64,000 nucleotides of DNA from Sporosarcina sp. ZBG7A (GTDB taxonomy: Bacteria; Bacillota; Bacilli; Bacillales_A; Planococcaceae): NCBI RefSeq assembly GCF_000813425.1, contig NZ_JWIB01000015.1:62001-126000 (forward strand), written 5' to 3'. The notes beneath the pieces are model-generated. The model did not search any database. It was not told the origin of the DNA and saw only the letters and a list, made by a program, of their open reading frames with translations. A program made the position numbers and the translations under genes. Positions 41,201 through 51,216 of this stretch are shown piece by piece. Numbering within the stretch: position 1 is the first letter of the stretch; the number at the start of each line of letters is the position of its first letter.

Positions 41201-42545
41201 AAATAAGATCCACTCCCTTTCCACTTTGATGATGCTGATTTTACTTATTCTTAGTAATATAGGAATTTACTTCACTTTCGATCGGACTCAACATAAAACC
41301 GAATTCAGTCAACTGCTTGGAAGTGCGAAAGAATTAACGGTTGCGCTCAGCAAAATGACGGACGAAGAAGAAGCAGAGATTATTTTACGTGCGTATGTAC
41401 CTCCGAATGGGGCTCTGCGAATTGTTGGGAAGAACGGCAATGAAGTTTTGTCAGTACAGTCAATGGAAGGGTTAGACCAAAAGTTCCCGGTTCCGGATAA
41501 GAGTGAGGAATATACACTTGTTCCTTACGATGGGTATGAAGCCCTTTCGATTGCAATCCCTACAATCTGGCCGACTGGGGAAGTGGTCCAGCTTGAGGTC
41601 ACTCAAGTTTTGACTGACTTAAAAGCGAATTTAAGATTGTTGAAGATGGTTATGATCGGCATTACGTTGTTTGCCATGATCCCAATCATTATTTCAAGCA
41701 TCACGCTTGGAAGAATTGTTACACAGCCAATTGAGAAGCTCATCCAAGCGATGACGGATAGTCGGCGCTCAGGAACGTTTCAGCAAATTGTTGTTCCGGA
41801 AAAAGGGAAAGACGAATTGACACAAATGGGTCAGACGTTTAATGATTTAATGGTTCAGCTGGAACAAAACTATCGCAAGCAGGAAAAGTTTGTGTCAGAC
41901 GCCTCTCACGAATTAAAAACACCAATTACAGTCATAGATAGTTATGCGAGGCTGCTCGAACGTCGCGGAATGGACAAGCCGGAAATTGCACTAGAAGCAC
42001 TGACGGCGATACGTAATGAGACGAAACGGATGACCGAAATGATTGAGCAAATGTTGGACCTTGCCCGAAATAACGAACCAGCCTCCTACGTATTCGAAGA
42101 GACAGATGTGCGTGTAATTGTGGATGATGCTGCCCAAATGATTACGAGCGCCTATGGCAGAGCCGTTCAAATTAAGGGGTCGGATCAGCTGACTTTATCA
42201 ACAGATGGGACTCATTTAAAGCAGCTTTTAATAATCTTGCTCGATAATGCGCGGAAATATAGTGAACGTGAAATCGATGTTGAGATGGAAGAGCGAAATG
42301 AATATGTGCGGATTAGTATCCAGGATTACGGAAAAGGAATTCCTGAAAAAGATATCCCATACTTATTTGACCGTTTTTATCGGGTGGATGAAGACCGTAG
42401 CCGTAAAACGGGAGGAACCGGCTTAGGACTTGCCATTGCAAACGAAATTGCGATTGGTCTAGGGGCGAAGCTCGACATTGAGAGTGAGGAAAGTAAAGGG
42501 ACGAAAATAACAATTTGGCTATTAAAAGCGTCTGATTCTCAGTGA
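41190..42545 (+). CDS. Sensor histidine kinase
   Basis: A 451-aa kinase with two membrane helices flanking an extracellular domain of about 120 residues. HAMP follows (SITLGRIVTQPIEKLIQAMT), then the H-box FVSDASHELKTPITVIDSYA and HATPase blocks (LLDNARKYS, DYGKGIPEKDIPYLFDRFYR, GTGLGLAIANEIA). It partners the preceding response regulator. The adjacent PepSY protein may be its output or an accessory sensor. Confidence 0.9.
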   Translation: MKLKNKIHSLSTLMMLILLILSNIGIYFTFDRTQHKTEFSQLLGSAKELTVALSKMTDEEEAEIILRAYVPPNGALRIVGKNGNEVLSVQSMEGLDQKFPVPDKSEEYTLVPYDGYEALSIAIPTIWPTGEVVQLEVTQVLTDLKANLRLLKMVMIGITLFAMIPIIISSITLGRIVTQPIEKLIQAMTDSRRSGTFQQIVVPEKGKDELTQMGQTFNDLMVQLEQNYRKQEKFVSDASHELKTPITVIDSYARLLERRGMDKPEIALEALTAIRNETKRMTEMIEQMLDLARNNEPASYVFEETDVRVIVDDAAQMITSAYGRAVQIKGSDQLTLSTDGTHLKQLLIILLDNARKYSEREIDVEMEERNEYVRISIQDYGKGIPEKDIPYLFDRFYRVDEDRSRKTGGTGLGLAIANEIAIGLGAKLDIESEESKGTKITIWLLKASDSQ

Positions 42546-42588
42546 ATTTTAATGTCTACCTGGTACTTTAAAGGAGAGGTGAACCGAT

Positions 42589-43317
42589 ATGAAAAAGAGC
42601 AGGAAATTTTTGCTGCCATTCAGTCTCGTGCTACTCCTGGTGGTTGCAGGTATGCTTTATATGAAAAGCATCGTTTCTCACGCGGATACCATTCCGTCCG
42701 ACTCGATCAAGAACCAACTGGAAACAATGTACAATGGCGAAGTAAACAATTTATTATTGCATGATAATATATATGGGGCGACACTAACACGGGAGGGATC
42801 CGTCTATGCGGTTCGTGTGGATGGAGCAACAGGGAAAGTCCTATCAATGATTTTGAAGGAGCCTTCGACAGAACTGGTTTCAAAACAAAAGGAAGCTGCT
42901 GAAAAAGCTAAGAAGGACGAGTCATCGGTTGGAAAACCGGAGGAAGTGCCTGCTCAGTCAGCGCCAGAAAAGCCTAAGCCACAACCGGAGACTCCAACTG
43001 AGGCTCCAAAACCAGCTCCGGTTCAGCCGAAGCCGCAACCCAAACCGCAACCCAAACCACAAGAGAAACCTCAGCCCAAACCACCTGTAAATAAGCCGGC
43101 GCCACAGACAACGGTTTTACTTACAGAACAACAAGCCATTCAAATTGCATTGCGTCAATTGAATGGCGAAGTGGATGACGTCGATTTTGTCAAAACGTCA
43201 GAAGGAGGCTATTACCTCGTCGAAATCGAAATTGACGTAGATGATGGTCCTGACGAAGCGACCTATCAAATCCACGCTATCTCTGGCAAGATTATGTCCG
43301 TCACATGGGACGACTGA
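42589..43317 (+). CDS. Membrane-anchored PepSY-domain protein with proline-rich linker
   Basis: A 242-aa protein with an N-terminal signal anchor (LLPFSLVLLLVVAGMLYM). A first PepSY-like unit (about 35-95; YGATLTREGSVYAVRVDGAT) leads to a Lys/Pro/Gln-rich linker (about 100-175; repeats of KPQPKPQ) that could span the wall. A second PepSY unit follows (LTEQQAIQIALRQLNGEVDD, then GGYYLVEIEI). Related proteins bind or inhibit extracellular proteins, or tune kinases. AAAGGAGAGG lies upstream. It shares the transcript of the two-component genes. Confidence 0.82.
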   Translation: MKKSRKFLLPFSLVLLLVVAGMLYMKSIVSHADTIPSDSIKNQLETMYNGEVNNLLLHDNIYGATLTREGSVYAVRVDGATGKVLSMILKEPSTELVSKQKEAAEKAKKDESSVGKPEEVPAQSAPEKPKPQPETPTEAPKPAPVQPKPQPKPQPKPQEKPQPKPPVNKPAPQTTVLLTEQQAIQIALRQLNGEVDDVDFVKTSEGGYYLVEIEIDVDDGPDEATYQIHAISGKIMSVTWDD

Positions 43318-43342
43318 TTTTTAAGTGAATACTGAATGAAAA

Positions 43343-43375
43343 CCAACCAACCAGCATGTGCTGGTTGGTTTTTTA
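43343..43375 (+). terminator. Terminator after the PepSY gene
   Basis: AACCAACCAGCA (43345-43356) pairs perfectly with TGCTGGTTGGTT (43359-43370), with T residues following. Confidence 0.9.
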
Positions 43376-43386
43376 TTGTAGTCAAT

Positions 43387-43650
43387 CGAGATTTATGAGC
43401 AAATCGCAGAGGTTATGATCAAATTTCGTAATTTATGAGCACAATCCAGGGATTATGATCACATTTCGTGTTTTATGAGCACAATCCAGGGATTATGATC
43501 AAATTTCGAGATTTATGAGCAAATCGCAGAGTTTATGATCATTTTTCGTAATTTATGAGCACAATCCAGAGGTTATGATCACATTCCGCGATTTATGAGC
43601 AATACCCAGAAGTTATGATCAAATTTCATGATTTAAGAGCACTTTTAATC
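43387..43650 (+). repeat. 20-bp-period TTTATGAKC repeat array, copy 3 (13 units)
   Basis: Thirteen units with an exact 20-base step (cores at 43397, 43417 and so on to 43637), alternating GAGC and GATC throughout. Typical pair: ATTTATGAGCACAATCCAGG then GATTATGATCACATTTCGTG. It starts about 12 bases after the PepSY terminator. The 170 bases between it and cheV hold no gene. Confidence 0.96.
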
Positions 43651-43823
43651 ATCTCGCAGACACAGATCTGCCAACAGATCATCATAATTTGAGAAAAAGA
43701 GGGAAGAGCCCTCAATGATTGGATACATTATGCCGAAATAGACTAGTAGAGCCGCTTCGCACAGAACGGCGGGGCATGAGACGAACGATAAAAATTGCGA
43801 CTACATGAAAAGGACTGATTGCA

Positions 43824-44726
43824 ATGGCTTATGAAAGCGGAATACTATTAGAGAGCGGTACAAACGAACTGGAAATTGTGGAATTCGAAGTGGCAGGAAG
43901 TCGGTATGGCATTAACGTCATTAAAGTAAAAGAGATTATCGTGCCGATGCCGATTACACCCATCCCTCACGCTGATCCTGCAGTAGAAGGTATCATTCAA
44001 TTGCGCGGTGAAATCTTGCCCGTCATTAGTATGGAACGCGTATTAGGAATGGGACCGTCTGCGAACCCACAAAATGACAAGTACATCGTTTCATCTTTCA
44101 ATAAACAACAAGTCGTGTTCCATGTACACAACGTGACGATGATCCACCGGATTTCATGGGATGCAATTGAGAAGCCATCTGGTGCGTACTCGACAGAAAC
44201 CTCTCCAGTCATTGGAGTCATCAAGCTTGGTGGTGACATGATGTTGTTGCTGGATTTTGAAAAAATCGTCATGGAAATTAGTCCTGAAACAGGAATCCGC
44301 CTAGAGCAAATCAAGAAGCTAGGGAAGCGGGAGCGTTCTGATAAGCGTTTACTCGTTGCGGAGGATTCTCCACTTTTACGGAAGTTGTTGCAGACGACGT
44401 TAGCTGAAGCCGGTTATGAGCGAGTAGATTTTTTTGAAAATGGGAAAGATGCGCTCACCTATTTGGAAAAGGTTGCGGAAACAGGTGATGTGGCGGATAC
44501 GATCCAACTCGTCATTACAGATATTGAAATGCCACAAATGGATGGTCATCATTTCACTAGGAGGATTCGAGAACATAAAGGTCTTGCGAAACTACCGGTC
44601 ATCATCTTCTCTTCTTTAATCACAGATGAACTAAAGCACAAAGGAACAAGCGTAGGTGCAGACGAACAAATCAGCAAACCTGAAATTGCAGAACTTGTCT
44701 TAAAGATTGATCAATACGTGATTTAA
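43824..44726 (+). CDS. cheV: CheV chemotaxis coupling protein
   Basis: A 300-aa cytoplasmic protein with an N-terminal CheW domain (about 15-155; IVEFEVAGSRYGINVIKVKE and IIQLRGEILPVISM) and a C-terminal receiver domain (about 175-300; LLVAEDSPLLRKLLQTTLAE, phospho-acceptor D in LVITDIEMPQMDGHH, K in QISKPE). It links chemoreceptors to CheA and gives phosphorylation-dependent adaptation. Single gene with its own terminator. A chemoreceptor gene lies 1.7 kb downstream. Confidence 0.93.
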   Translation: MAYESGILLESGTNELEIVEFEVAGSRYGINVIKVKEIIVPMPITPIPHADPAVEGIIQLRGEILPVISMERVLGMGPSANPQNDKYIVSSFNKQQVVFHVHNVTMIHRISWDAIEKPSGAYSTETSPVIGVIKLGGDMMLLLDFEKIVMEISPETGIRLEQIKKLGKRERSDKRLLVAEDSPLLRKLLQTTLAEAGYERVDFFENGKDALTYLEKVAETGDVADTIQLVITDIEMPQMDGHHFTRRIREHKGLAKLPVIIFSSLITDELKHKGTSVGADEQISKPEIAELVLKIDQYVI

Positions 44727-44766
44727 AAATATTCTGTGTATATAAATTTCTATTGCAATACATGCA

Positions 44767-44801
44767 GTGTCGGTGGTTTACTAAACCATCGGCATTTTTT
44801 C
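44767..44801 (+). terminator. Terminator after cheV
   Basis: TGTCGGTGGTTTA pairs with TAAACCATCGGCA (two wobbles), followed by six T residues. Confidence 0.8.
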
Positions 44802-44887
44802 TTGTCTACCCTTTAAAAAAAGAGGGTATAGGAAGAAGCAAGTTGGATTGAAGTTTAATAGAATACAAAAAGTGGAGGTGTGGCTTG

Positions 44888-46294
44888 ATGCTTACAGATT
44901 TTTTAAATTGGATAACAGGCTCGTTCAGTAATTATTTGTGGTCGTATGTACTTATCGGCTTGTTGCTAGTGCTCGGACTTTACTTCACCATCGGAACGAA
45001 GTTTGTTCAATTTCGTCTCTTCGGTGAAATGTTCCGATTGATAACTGAAAAGAAAGATAGCGAAGATGGTGTTTCGGCATTCCAAGCGTTTACAATCAGT
45101 GCAGCCTCTCGAGTAGGTACAGGAAATGTGACTGGTGTCGCTCTTGCCATTGGAATTGGTGGTCCGGGTGCGATATTTTGGATGTGGATTATTGCAATTA
45201 TTGGAATGGCAACCGCTTTCATTGAGAGTACGTTAGCACAAGTCTATAAAGTGCGAGATGGTGATACGTTCCGAGGTGGTCCAGCGTACTATATGCAAAA
45301 GGCGTTGGGGTTAAGAGGGTTAGGAATTGTTTTTGCTATATTACTGACACTATGTTTTGGTTTTATATTTAACGCAGTTCAGTCAAATACAATTAGTCAG
45401 TCGTTCTCGGATGTGTTTAATGTTCCGGATTGGGCTGTAGGTATTGTTCTTGTTGTGTTAACAGCAATCATAATCTTTGGCGGTGTTAAAAGGATTGTAA
45501 AAGTAACTCAAGCGATCGTGCCCGTCATGGCCACATTATATATTATTGTAGCTTTGTATATTGTTATTGTGAATATTACTGAAATTCCTGCAATGATTGC
45601 TTTGATTGTTGAGCATGCATTCGGCATTAAGGAAATGGTAGGTGGCGGTGTCGGAGTTGCGATCATGCAAGGTGTTCGTCGAGGGTTATTCTCAAACGAA
45701 GCAGGTATGGGTAGTGTACCAAATGCTGCTGCAACAGCAAACGTGACGCATCCTGCGAAACAAGGACTTGTTCAGAGTCTTGGGGTGTTCTTCGATACGA
45801 TAATTATTTGTTCTGCGACAGCGTTCATTATTCTACTTGCTGGTCTTTATGATAAAGGCGAGACAGATGGAATCCTGTTGACACAAGCTTCCATGGCGGA
45901 GCACGTGGGTTCTTGGGCTCCTTATTTTGTAGCGATTGCAATTTTGTTCTTTGCATTCAGTTCAATAATCGGAAACTACTATTATGGGGAAACAAATATT
46001 GAATTCATCAATGCGCATAAGGTTTGGATGACGGTGTATCGTCTTGCTGTACTGGGCATGGTCATGTTCGGTGCAATGGCGAAAGTCCAGACTGTATGGG
46101 ATCTTGCGGATGTCTTCATGGGTCTGATGGCTGTATTGAACCTCATTGTCATTGCAGTCTTGAGTCGAACTGCCTTCAAAGTATTGGATGACTTTACTAT
46201 TCAGCGTCGCAAAGGGTTGAATCCTAGGTTCCAAGCAAAATCGATTCCAGGGTTAAAGGGAACTGAATGTTGGGGCGAAGAACAATCAAAGTAA
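44888..46294 (+). CDS. Alanine/glycine:cation symporter (AGCS family)
   Basis: A 468-aa carrier with about 11 membrane helices. Family blocks are AFQAFTISAASRVGTGNVTG, RGGPAYYMQKALGLRGLG and the diagnostic NEAGMGSVPNAAATANVTHP followed by AKQGLVQSLGVFFDT. It imports alanine or glycine (possibly glutamine, as proposed for AlsT) with sodium. The ATG at 44888 has GGAGG 9 bases upstream; the TTG at 44885 is the alternative. Confidence 0.92.
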   Translation: MLTDFLNWITGSFSNYLWSYVLIGLLLVLGLYFTIGTKFVQFRLFGEMFRLITEKKDSEDGVSAFQAFTISAASRVGTGNVTGVALAIGIGGPGAIFWMWIIAIIGMATAFIESTLAQVYKVRDGDTFRGGPAYYMQKALGLRGLGIVFAILLTLCFGFIFNAVQSNTISQSFSDVFNVPDWAVGIVLVVLTAIIIFGGVKRIVKVTQAIVPVMATLYIIVALYIVIVNITEIPAMIALIVEHAFGIKEMVGGGVGVAIMQGVRRGLFSNEAGMGSVPNAAATANVTHPAKQGLVQSLGVFFDTIIICSATAFIILLAGLYDKGETDGILLTQASMAEHVGSWAPYFVAIAILFFAFSSIIGNYYYGETNIEFINAHKVWMTVYRLAVLGMVMFGAMAKVQTVWDLADVFMGLMAVLNLIVIAVLSRTAFKVLDDFTIQRRKGLNPRFQAKSIPGLKGTECWGEEQSK

Positions 46295-46325
46295 CTGCTA
46301 AATTGCAATAAGAAGGAAATACAAG

Positions 46326-46363
46326 AAGTCACTAGATGAGTCTTTTGTCTAGTGTCTTTTTTG
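46326..46363 (+). terminator. Terminator after the symporter gene
   Basis: AGTCACTAGA pairs with TCTAGTGTCT around an 11-base loop, followed by six T residues. Confidence 0.82.
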
Positions 46364-46445
46364 TGACGAAAGTTCTAAATGCTATCCTTTGAATATGCTA
46401 TTAGGTATAATCGTTAAGTCTTAAAGTATAGAAGGGATGTACATA

Positions 46446-48563
46446 ATGAAAAAGTCGAAAAGTGTTGTCTTTAAACTCTCCTCACTTATAATAGGAGTGT
46501 TTTTCCTGTTGTTTGCGCTCTATGCATTTGGAACTATGATTTACACACATAGCATTACCGTAAATGATGCTGAGGAAATTGCAACAACGAATACAGAGCG
46601 AGTTGCATTAAAGCTAAGTGAACAATTTAAGCAAACGGATGAATCGCTTAGTACAACTAAACGAGTATTAGAAACGATGAATTCGAATTCTAAATTGTCA
46701 GCGACTGATGTTCTATCAGTGCTTCAAGCGAATCTAGAAGGAAATCCGAATGCAGTTAGTATGAGTGCTGTATTTGAAAAAGGTGTTCTTTCTACAGAAG
46801 GTTTGTCTGATTCTAACCAGAAACTTATAGACTCAGAAGGAAGGTTTACTCCGTTCTTATTGAAAACAAAAGATGGAATGCAAATTGAACCTGCAAGTGG
46901 TTATGAAGAATCGGGCCAAGGTGATTGGTATTTACGGCCAAAAGCCGATAAGAAATCTTATTTCCAAGAACCGACAACGTATGAGGTAGATGGGAAAAAT
47001 AACAGTTTTACTTCTCTATCCGTGCCGTTACTAACAGGAAACGGGGATTTTGCAGGGGTAATCAGTGCAAACATGTCACTAGATTTTCTTGGAGAGTTAA
47101 CTAAAGAAATTGCACCTGAAGGCGGATATGCTTCTGTCATATCTGACGATGGCGTACTTATCCAAAACAGTCTGAAAGAGCAACTGAACAATTCGAATAT
47201 GAAGGACGCCATCGATTGGCAGCCTGTGAAAGACAAATTAACAGCTGGAAAAACAGACTCACTATATGTGGATTCAAAAACATATGACGAAAAAGCATTC
47301 AACGCCTTTGCTCCAATTACCTTGAATGGATTTGAACAGACATGGTCCGTCCAAACAGTATTACCACGCACAGTAATCGTTGCTCCTTTTGCACGCATTG
47401 TGATCTTTACGTTAATTGCGGCTGCAGTTATGGTGGTATTAATGGGTCTCGTTACCGCATTTTTCGTATATCGCCACATAAACCCACTGACACGTATTCA
47501 GAAATCGATGGAATTGGCGGCGTCAGGAGATTTGACGGAACAAGTAGATGTGAGCAAGCTGAAGCAAGACGAAATTGGCTCTGTTGCCACTTCGTACAAC
47601 CATATGCTCAGCCAAACAAATGAAGCGCTTGTGGAAGTATTGTCTGCTTCTTCACGACTTACGGATTCATCCGCTCAGGTAAATCATGCGTTTGAAGAAA
47701 TCGTTGCGTCCAGCCAAGAGGTCTCAGTTGCAACAGAAGAGATTGCTCAAGGAGCATCTAAGCAATCAGAAGACACAGAAGAGACGAGCCACCGCATGGG
47801 GGACCTCGCAGATCAGATTACGGCCATTTCAACACTATCTGAAAATATGGATGGCTTATCACGTCAAACAGTGGAGTCTACGCAAAACGGACTTGCAGAA
47901 GTCGATCGGTTGCGCGAACAAAATGAGTTGGCAAACCGTATGAACGCCCAAGTGGAGCAGCAAATGACAGCCCTAACAGACAAAATTTCAGGCATTAACC
48001 ATGTTATTACGTCCATCCAGGATATTACTGCTCAAACGAACCTGCTCGCGCTTAACGCGAGTATTGAAGCAGCGCGTGCAGGCGAGAACGGAAAAGGCTT
48101 TGCCGTAGTTGCTGAAGAAGTACGTAAGCTTGCGGAGCAATCGAGCCGCGAAACAGGAACAATCCAACAGACCGTCCAAGAAATTCTGGATCAGTCGAAA
48201 GCTACTGTTGACGTGATTGCTCAAAACACGAAATCAATGAAGACTCAGAGCGAGTCTGTCGCGAGTACAGAAATGTCATTTGCACTCAATGCGCAACTAA
48301 CTGACGAAATGAACAAATCGATCGCGGAGCTCTCAGCGAATTTATCGGAAATGGTTTCACATAAAGATCAGGCCGTACTTGCAATTCAAAGTGTATCTGC
48401 AGTTTCAGAAGAAACAGCTGCATCTGCAGAACAGGTGAGCGCTTCTTCAGTTGCCCAGCAACAAGAACTTGAACGTGTTGCAGGTTCTGTGCAACAAATG
48501 TCACGCATTGCGAGTGAACTTCAAGAAGTTGTCGAACGGTTTGAATTAGCAAAACAAGATTAA
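46446..48563 (+). CDS. Methyl-accepting chemotaxis protein with Cache sensor
   Basis: A 705-aa chemoreceptor. One N-terminal helix, then a roughly 270-residue extracellular dCache-type domain ([20 protein letters not shown] is the typical ligand-pocket stretch). A second helix near residue 310, HAMP ([20 protein letters not shown]) and a long signalling coiled coil follow. The hairpin tip [20 protein letters not shown], then [20 protein letters not shown], is conserved. Such sensors often detect amino or organic acids. The ATG at 46446 is used because GAAGGG touches the ATG at 46437. Confidence 0.92.
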   Translation: MKKSKSVVFKLSSLIIGVFFLLFALYAFGTMIYTHSITVNDAEEIATTNTERVALKLSEQFKQTDESLSTTKRVLETMNSNSKLSATDVLSVLQANLEGNPNAVSMSAVFEKGVLSTEGLSDSNQKLIDSEGRFTPFLLKTKDGMQIEPASGYEESGQGDWYLRPKADKKSYFQEPTTYEVDGKNNSFTSLSVPLLTGNGDFAGVISANMSLDFLGELTKEIAPEGGYASVISDDGVLIQNSLKEQLNNSNMKDAIDWQPVKDKLTAGKTDSLYVDSKTYDEKAFNAFAPITLNGFEQTWSVQTVLPRTVIVAPFARIVIFTLIAAAVMVVLMGLVTAFFVYRHINPLTRIQKSMELAASGDLTEQVDVSKLKQDEIGSVATSYNHMLSQTNEALVEVLSASSRLTDSSAQVNHAFEEIVASSQEVSVATEEIAQGASKQSEDTEETSHRMGDLADQITAISTLSENMDGLSRQTVESTQNGLAEVDRLREQNELANRMNAQVEQQMTALTDKISGINHVITSIQDITAQTNLLALNASIEAARAGENGKGFAVVAEEVRKLAEQSSRETGTIQQTVQEILDQSKATVDVIAQNTKSMKTQSESVASTEMSFALNAQLTDEMNKSIAELSANLSEMVSHKDQAVLAIQSVSAVSEETAASAEQVSASSVAQQQELERVAGSVQQMSRIASELQEVVERFELAKQD

Positions 48564-48588
48564 GTATATTGGGTAGTTAACAATTAAA

Positions 48589-48632
48589 GCAGAGGTTGAG
48601 ATTGCAAAATTTCTCCTCTGTTTTAAATTTTT
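48589..48632 (+). terminator. Probable terminator after the chemoreceptor gene
   Basis: CAGAGG (48590-48595) pairs with CCTCTG (48615-48620), with a T-rich tail. The loop is long. Between here and the NrdR boxes at 48834 nothing is recognisable. Confidence 0.55.
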
Positions 48633-48833
48633 CATGCATGAAAATGCATCTATCTGATAAGCGGAATAGGAAGAAAAGAGCAAGGATTTTGTTTCTAATA
48701 ATTTGGAGCGGTGCGAGTAACTGTCCTAACTCAATGTGTGATAAACTAGTCTTTCGAGAGAAAATCCCGGGTGCAAAACACATATAGGCGACAAAGGGAA
48801 ATTAACGTCACTTTTTGCCTATTTACTGTTTGG

Positions 48834-48881
48834 ACACAAGATGTTAGGGTAGATAAAGAATATAAACACTATATATAGTGC
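48834..48881 (+). promoter_or_regulatory. Pair of NrdR boxes upstream of nrdE
   Basis: ACACTATATATAGTGC (48866-48881) is an almost perfect NrdR box (consensus ACACWATATATWGTGT). A weaker copy, ACACAAGATGTTAGGG, starts at 48834, exactly 32 bases upstream. NrdR boxes normally come in pairs about three helical turns apart, so the spacing supports both. NrdR represses ribonucleotide reductase genes when dATP is high. Confidence 0.8.
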
Positions 48882-48993
48882 TGATGCCGAAATGCCGTCA
48901 TAAAGGCTTTCGCAGGAAACGCCTTTGAATCGCGTTTTCTCAGCTCTTTTTTAATTGCTAAAATATGAGAGAAATTGGAAGGAGACGGTCGAT

Positions 48994-51216
48994 ATGACAT
49001 TAACCCGTGAAACGAATGATACAACACGCGTGCTTGAAACTTTGCAGGAGGAATTTGGTGCAGAACGAATTGCTCCACTTACAGAAGCGAGTGACAAATG
49101 GTTTGCAAAACATCCAGGAGGAGCACTTGCTGAGTGGACAAATGCAATGGTTCTTGAAACGTTAAGTCTGATTGACGAAGCATCTAGCTACTGGACGTTC
49201 GTTGCAGCACGTCTATACTTGCAAAAATTGTATGCAGACCAGCAGCAACTTCGCGGGAAAGCTGTTTATTCGAACTTTGCGGGTCATGTCGCGTCTCTAG
49301 TTAAACAAGGTCTTTATACGGAAGACTTGGCAAAAAACTATACAACCGACGAATTGACAGCAATCGGGGCTCTTATACAACCTGAACGGGACAAGCTGTT
49401 TACATACATCGGCTTGAAAACACTGATGGACCGCTACGCGGCTGTCAACTACTCAAAAGTTCCTGTTGAGTTGCCACAAGAGCGTTGGCTTGTAATTGCA
49501 ATGACGCTTATGCAACGCGAAACAGAGGATCGTATTGGGAAAATCGCTGAAGCGTATTGGGCGATGAGCAACTTGTACATGACAGTTGCAACACCGACAC
49601 TTTCTAATGCAGGAAAACCACACGGTCAGCTTTCCAGTTGTTTCATTGACACGGTTGATGATTCATTAACTGGAATTTATAACAGCAACACGGATATCGC
49701 AAACTTGTCGAAATACGGCGGCGGCATTGGCGTCTATATGGGGAAAGTCCGTTCACGTGGATCATCCATCCGTGGTTTCAAAGGCGCTTCCAGCGGAGTC
49801 CTCCCTTGGATCAAGCAATTGAATAACACTGCGGTTAGCGTAGATCAGCTCGGACAGCGTCAAGGCGCAGTAGCTGTCTATTTAGATGTTTGGCATAAAG
49901 ATATTTTCACGTTCCTTGACTTGAAATTGAATAACGGTGACGAACGTCTTCGTGCACATGATATTTTCACTGGCGTTTGCTTGCCTGACTTATTCATGGA
50001 AGCAGTCGATGCTCGCGCAGATTGGCACTTGTTTGACCCGCACGAAGTTCGTACAGTGATGGGGTATTCACTAGAAGACTCTTACGACGAAGCGAAGGGT
50101 GCTGGAACATTCCGTGAGCGCTATGAAGCGTGTGTGAATCATCCTGAAATTTCAAGAGATTCCGTCCCGGCGATCGAAATCATGAAACGCATCATGCGCA
50201 GCCAGCTTGAAACAGGAACTCCATACATGTTCTACCGTGATGAAGTAAACCGTGCAAACCCAAATAAGCATGCAGGTATCGTGTATTCAAGTAACTTATG
50301 TTCAGAAATCATGCAAAACATGAGTCCCACTGAATTTGAGTCCGTCACATTGGAAGATGATATCGTTGTGACGCGTTCAAAACCAGGCGACTTCGTAGTT
50401 TGTAACTTGTCGTCCGTCAATTTAGGTAAAGCTGTCCCTGCAGGTGTATTAGAGCGCTTGATCCCAATTCAAGTTCGTATGCTCGACAACGTAATCGATT
50501 TGAATAAGATTCCGGTTGTCCAAGCACAGCGTACAAACAGCCGATACCGTGGAATTGGACTTGGAACTTTCGGATGGCATCATCTTCTTGCACTTGAAGG
50601 AATTCAGTGGGAGTCAGACGAAGCAGTTGAATTTGCAGATCGTCTGTATGAACAAATTGCGTACTTGACGATTCGTTCTTCTATGGAAATTGCTGGAGAA
50701 AAGGGAGCGTATCCATTGTTCGAAGGATCCGATTGGGAAACAGGAGCGTACTTCGACAAACGCGAATACGTTTCAGACGAATGGAACGAGCTACGTAAAA
50801 ACGTTGCAGAAACAGGAATTCGTAATGGTTATCTGATGGCGGTTGCACCGAATAGTTCAACATCCGTCATCGCAGGTTCTACAGCATCAATCGACCCTGT
50901 GTTCAAACCGTTCTACCATGAAGAGAAGAAAGACTATAAATTGCCGGTCATTGCACCGGACTTAGACCATAATACGTACGATGTTTACCGTCGTTCTGCA
51001 TATATTGTCGATCAGCGTTGGTCGATTAAGCAAAACGCTGCGCGTCAGCGTCACATTGACCAATCGATTTCATTTAACTTCTATGTACCGAATAATATCC
51101 GTGCTTCTGTATTACTTAATCTTCACTTGCAAGCTTGGAAATCAGGAATGAAAACAACGTATTATACTCGTTCAACAGCTTCAGAAATCGAGGAGTGCGA
51201 ATGGTGTCATTCTTAA
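48994..51216 (+). CDS. nrdE: Class Ib ribonucleoside-diphosphate reductase, alpha subunit
   Basis: A 740-aa large subunit. Visible signatures are TPTLSNAGKPHGQLSSCFID (substrate-cysteine region), KYGGGIGVYMGKVRSRGSSI, NLCSEI, CNLSSVNLGK and the radical-transfer segment AYIVDQRWSIKQNAARQRHI. The C-terminus ends CEWCHS, the cysteine pair that receives electrons from a redoxin. It reduces NDPs to dNDPs. The ATG at 48994 has AAGGAG 9 bases upstream. Its end overlaps a flavodoxin gene by 16 bases. Confidence 0.93.
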   Translation: MTLTRETNDTTRVLETLQEEFGAERIAPLTEASDKWFAKHPGGALAEWTNAMVLETLSLIDEASSYWTFVAARLYLQKLYADQQQLRGKAVYSNFAGHVASLVKQGLYTEDLAKNYTTDELTAIGALIQPERDKLFTYIGLKTLMDRYAAVNYSKVPVELPQERWLVIAMTLMQRETEDRIGKIAEAYWAMSNLYMTVATPTLSNAGKPHGQLSSCFIDTVDDSLTGIYNSNTDIANLSKYGGGIGVYMGKVRSRGSSIRGFKGASSGVLPWIKQLNNTAVSVDQLGQRQGAVAVYLDVWHKDIFTFLDLKLNNGDERLRAHDIFTGVCLPDLFMEAVDARADWHLFDPHEVRTVMGYSLEDSYDEAKGAGTFRERYEACVNHPEISRDSVPAIEIMKRIMRSQLETGTPYMFYRDEVNRANPNKHAGIVYSSNLCSEIMQNMSPTEFESVTLEDDIVVTRSKPGDFVVCNLSSVNLGKAVPAGVLERLIPIQVRMLDNVIDLNKIPVVQAQRTNSRYRGIGLGTFGWHHLLALEGIQWESDEAVEFADRLYEQIAYLTIRSSMEIAGEKGAYPLFEGSDWETGAYFDKREYVSDEWNELRKNVAETGIRNGYLMAVAPNSSTSVIAGSTASIDPVFKPFYHEEKKDYKLPVIAPDLDHNTYDVYRRSAYIVDQRWSIKQNAARQRHIDQSISFNFYVPNNIRASVLLNLHLQAWKSGMKTTYYTRSTASEIEECEWCHS

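Noticed and set aside
48882-48993. Cobalamin or other riboswitch upstream of nrdE
   Set aside because: The leader is too short and lacks the B12-box. A small AAAGGC/GCCTTT hairpin near 48902-48926 is present but matches no class I know.
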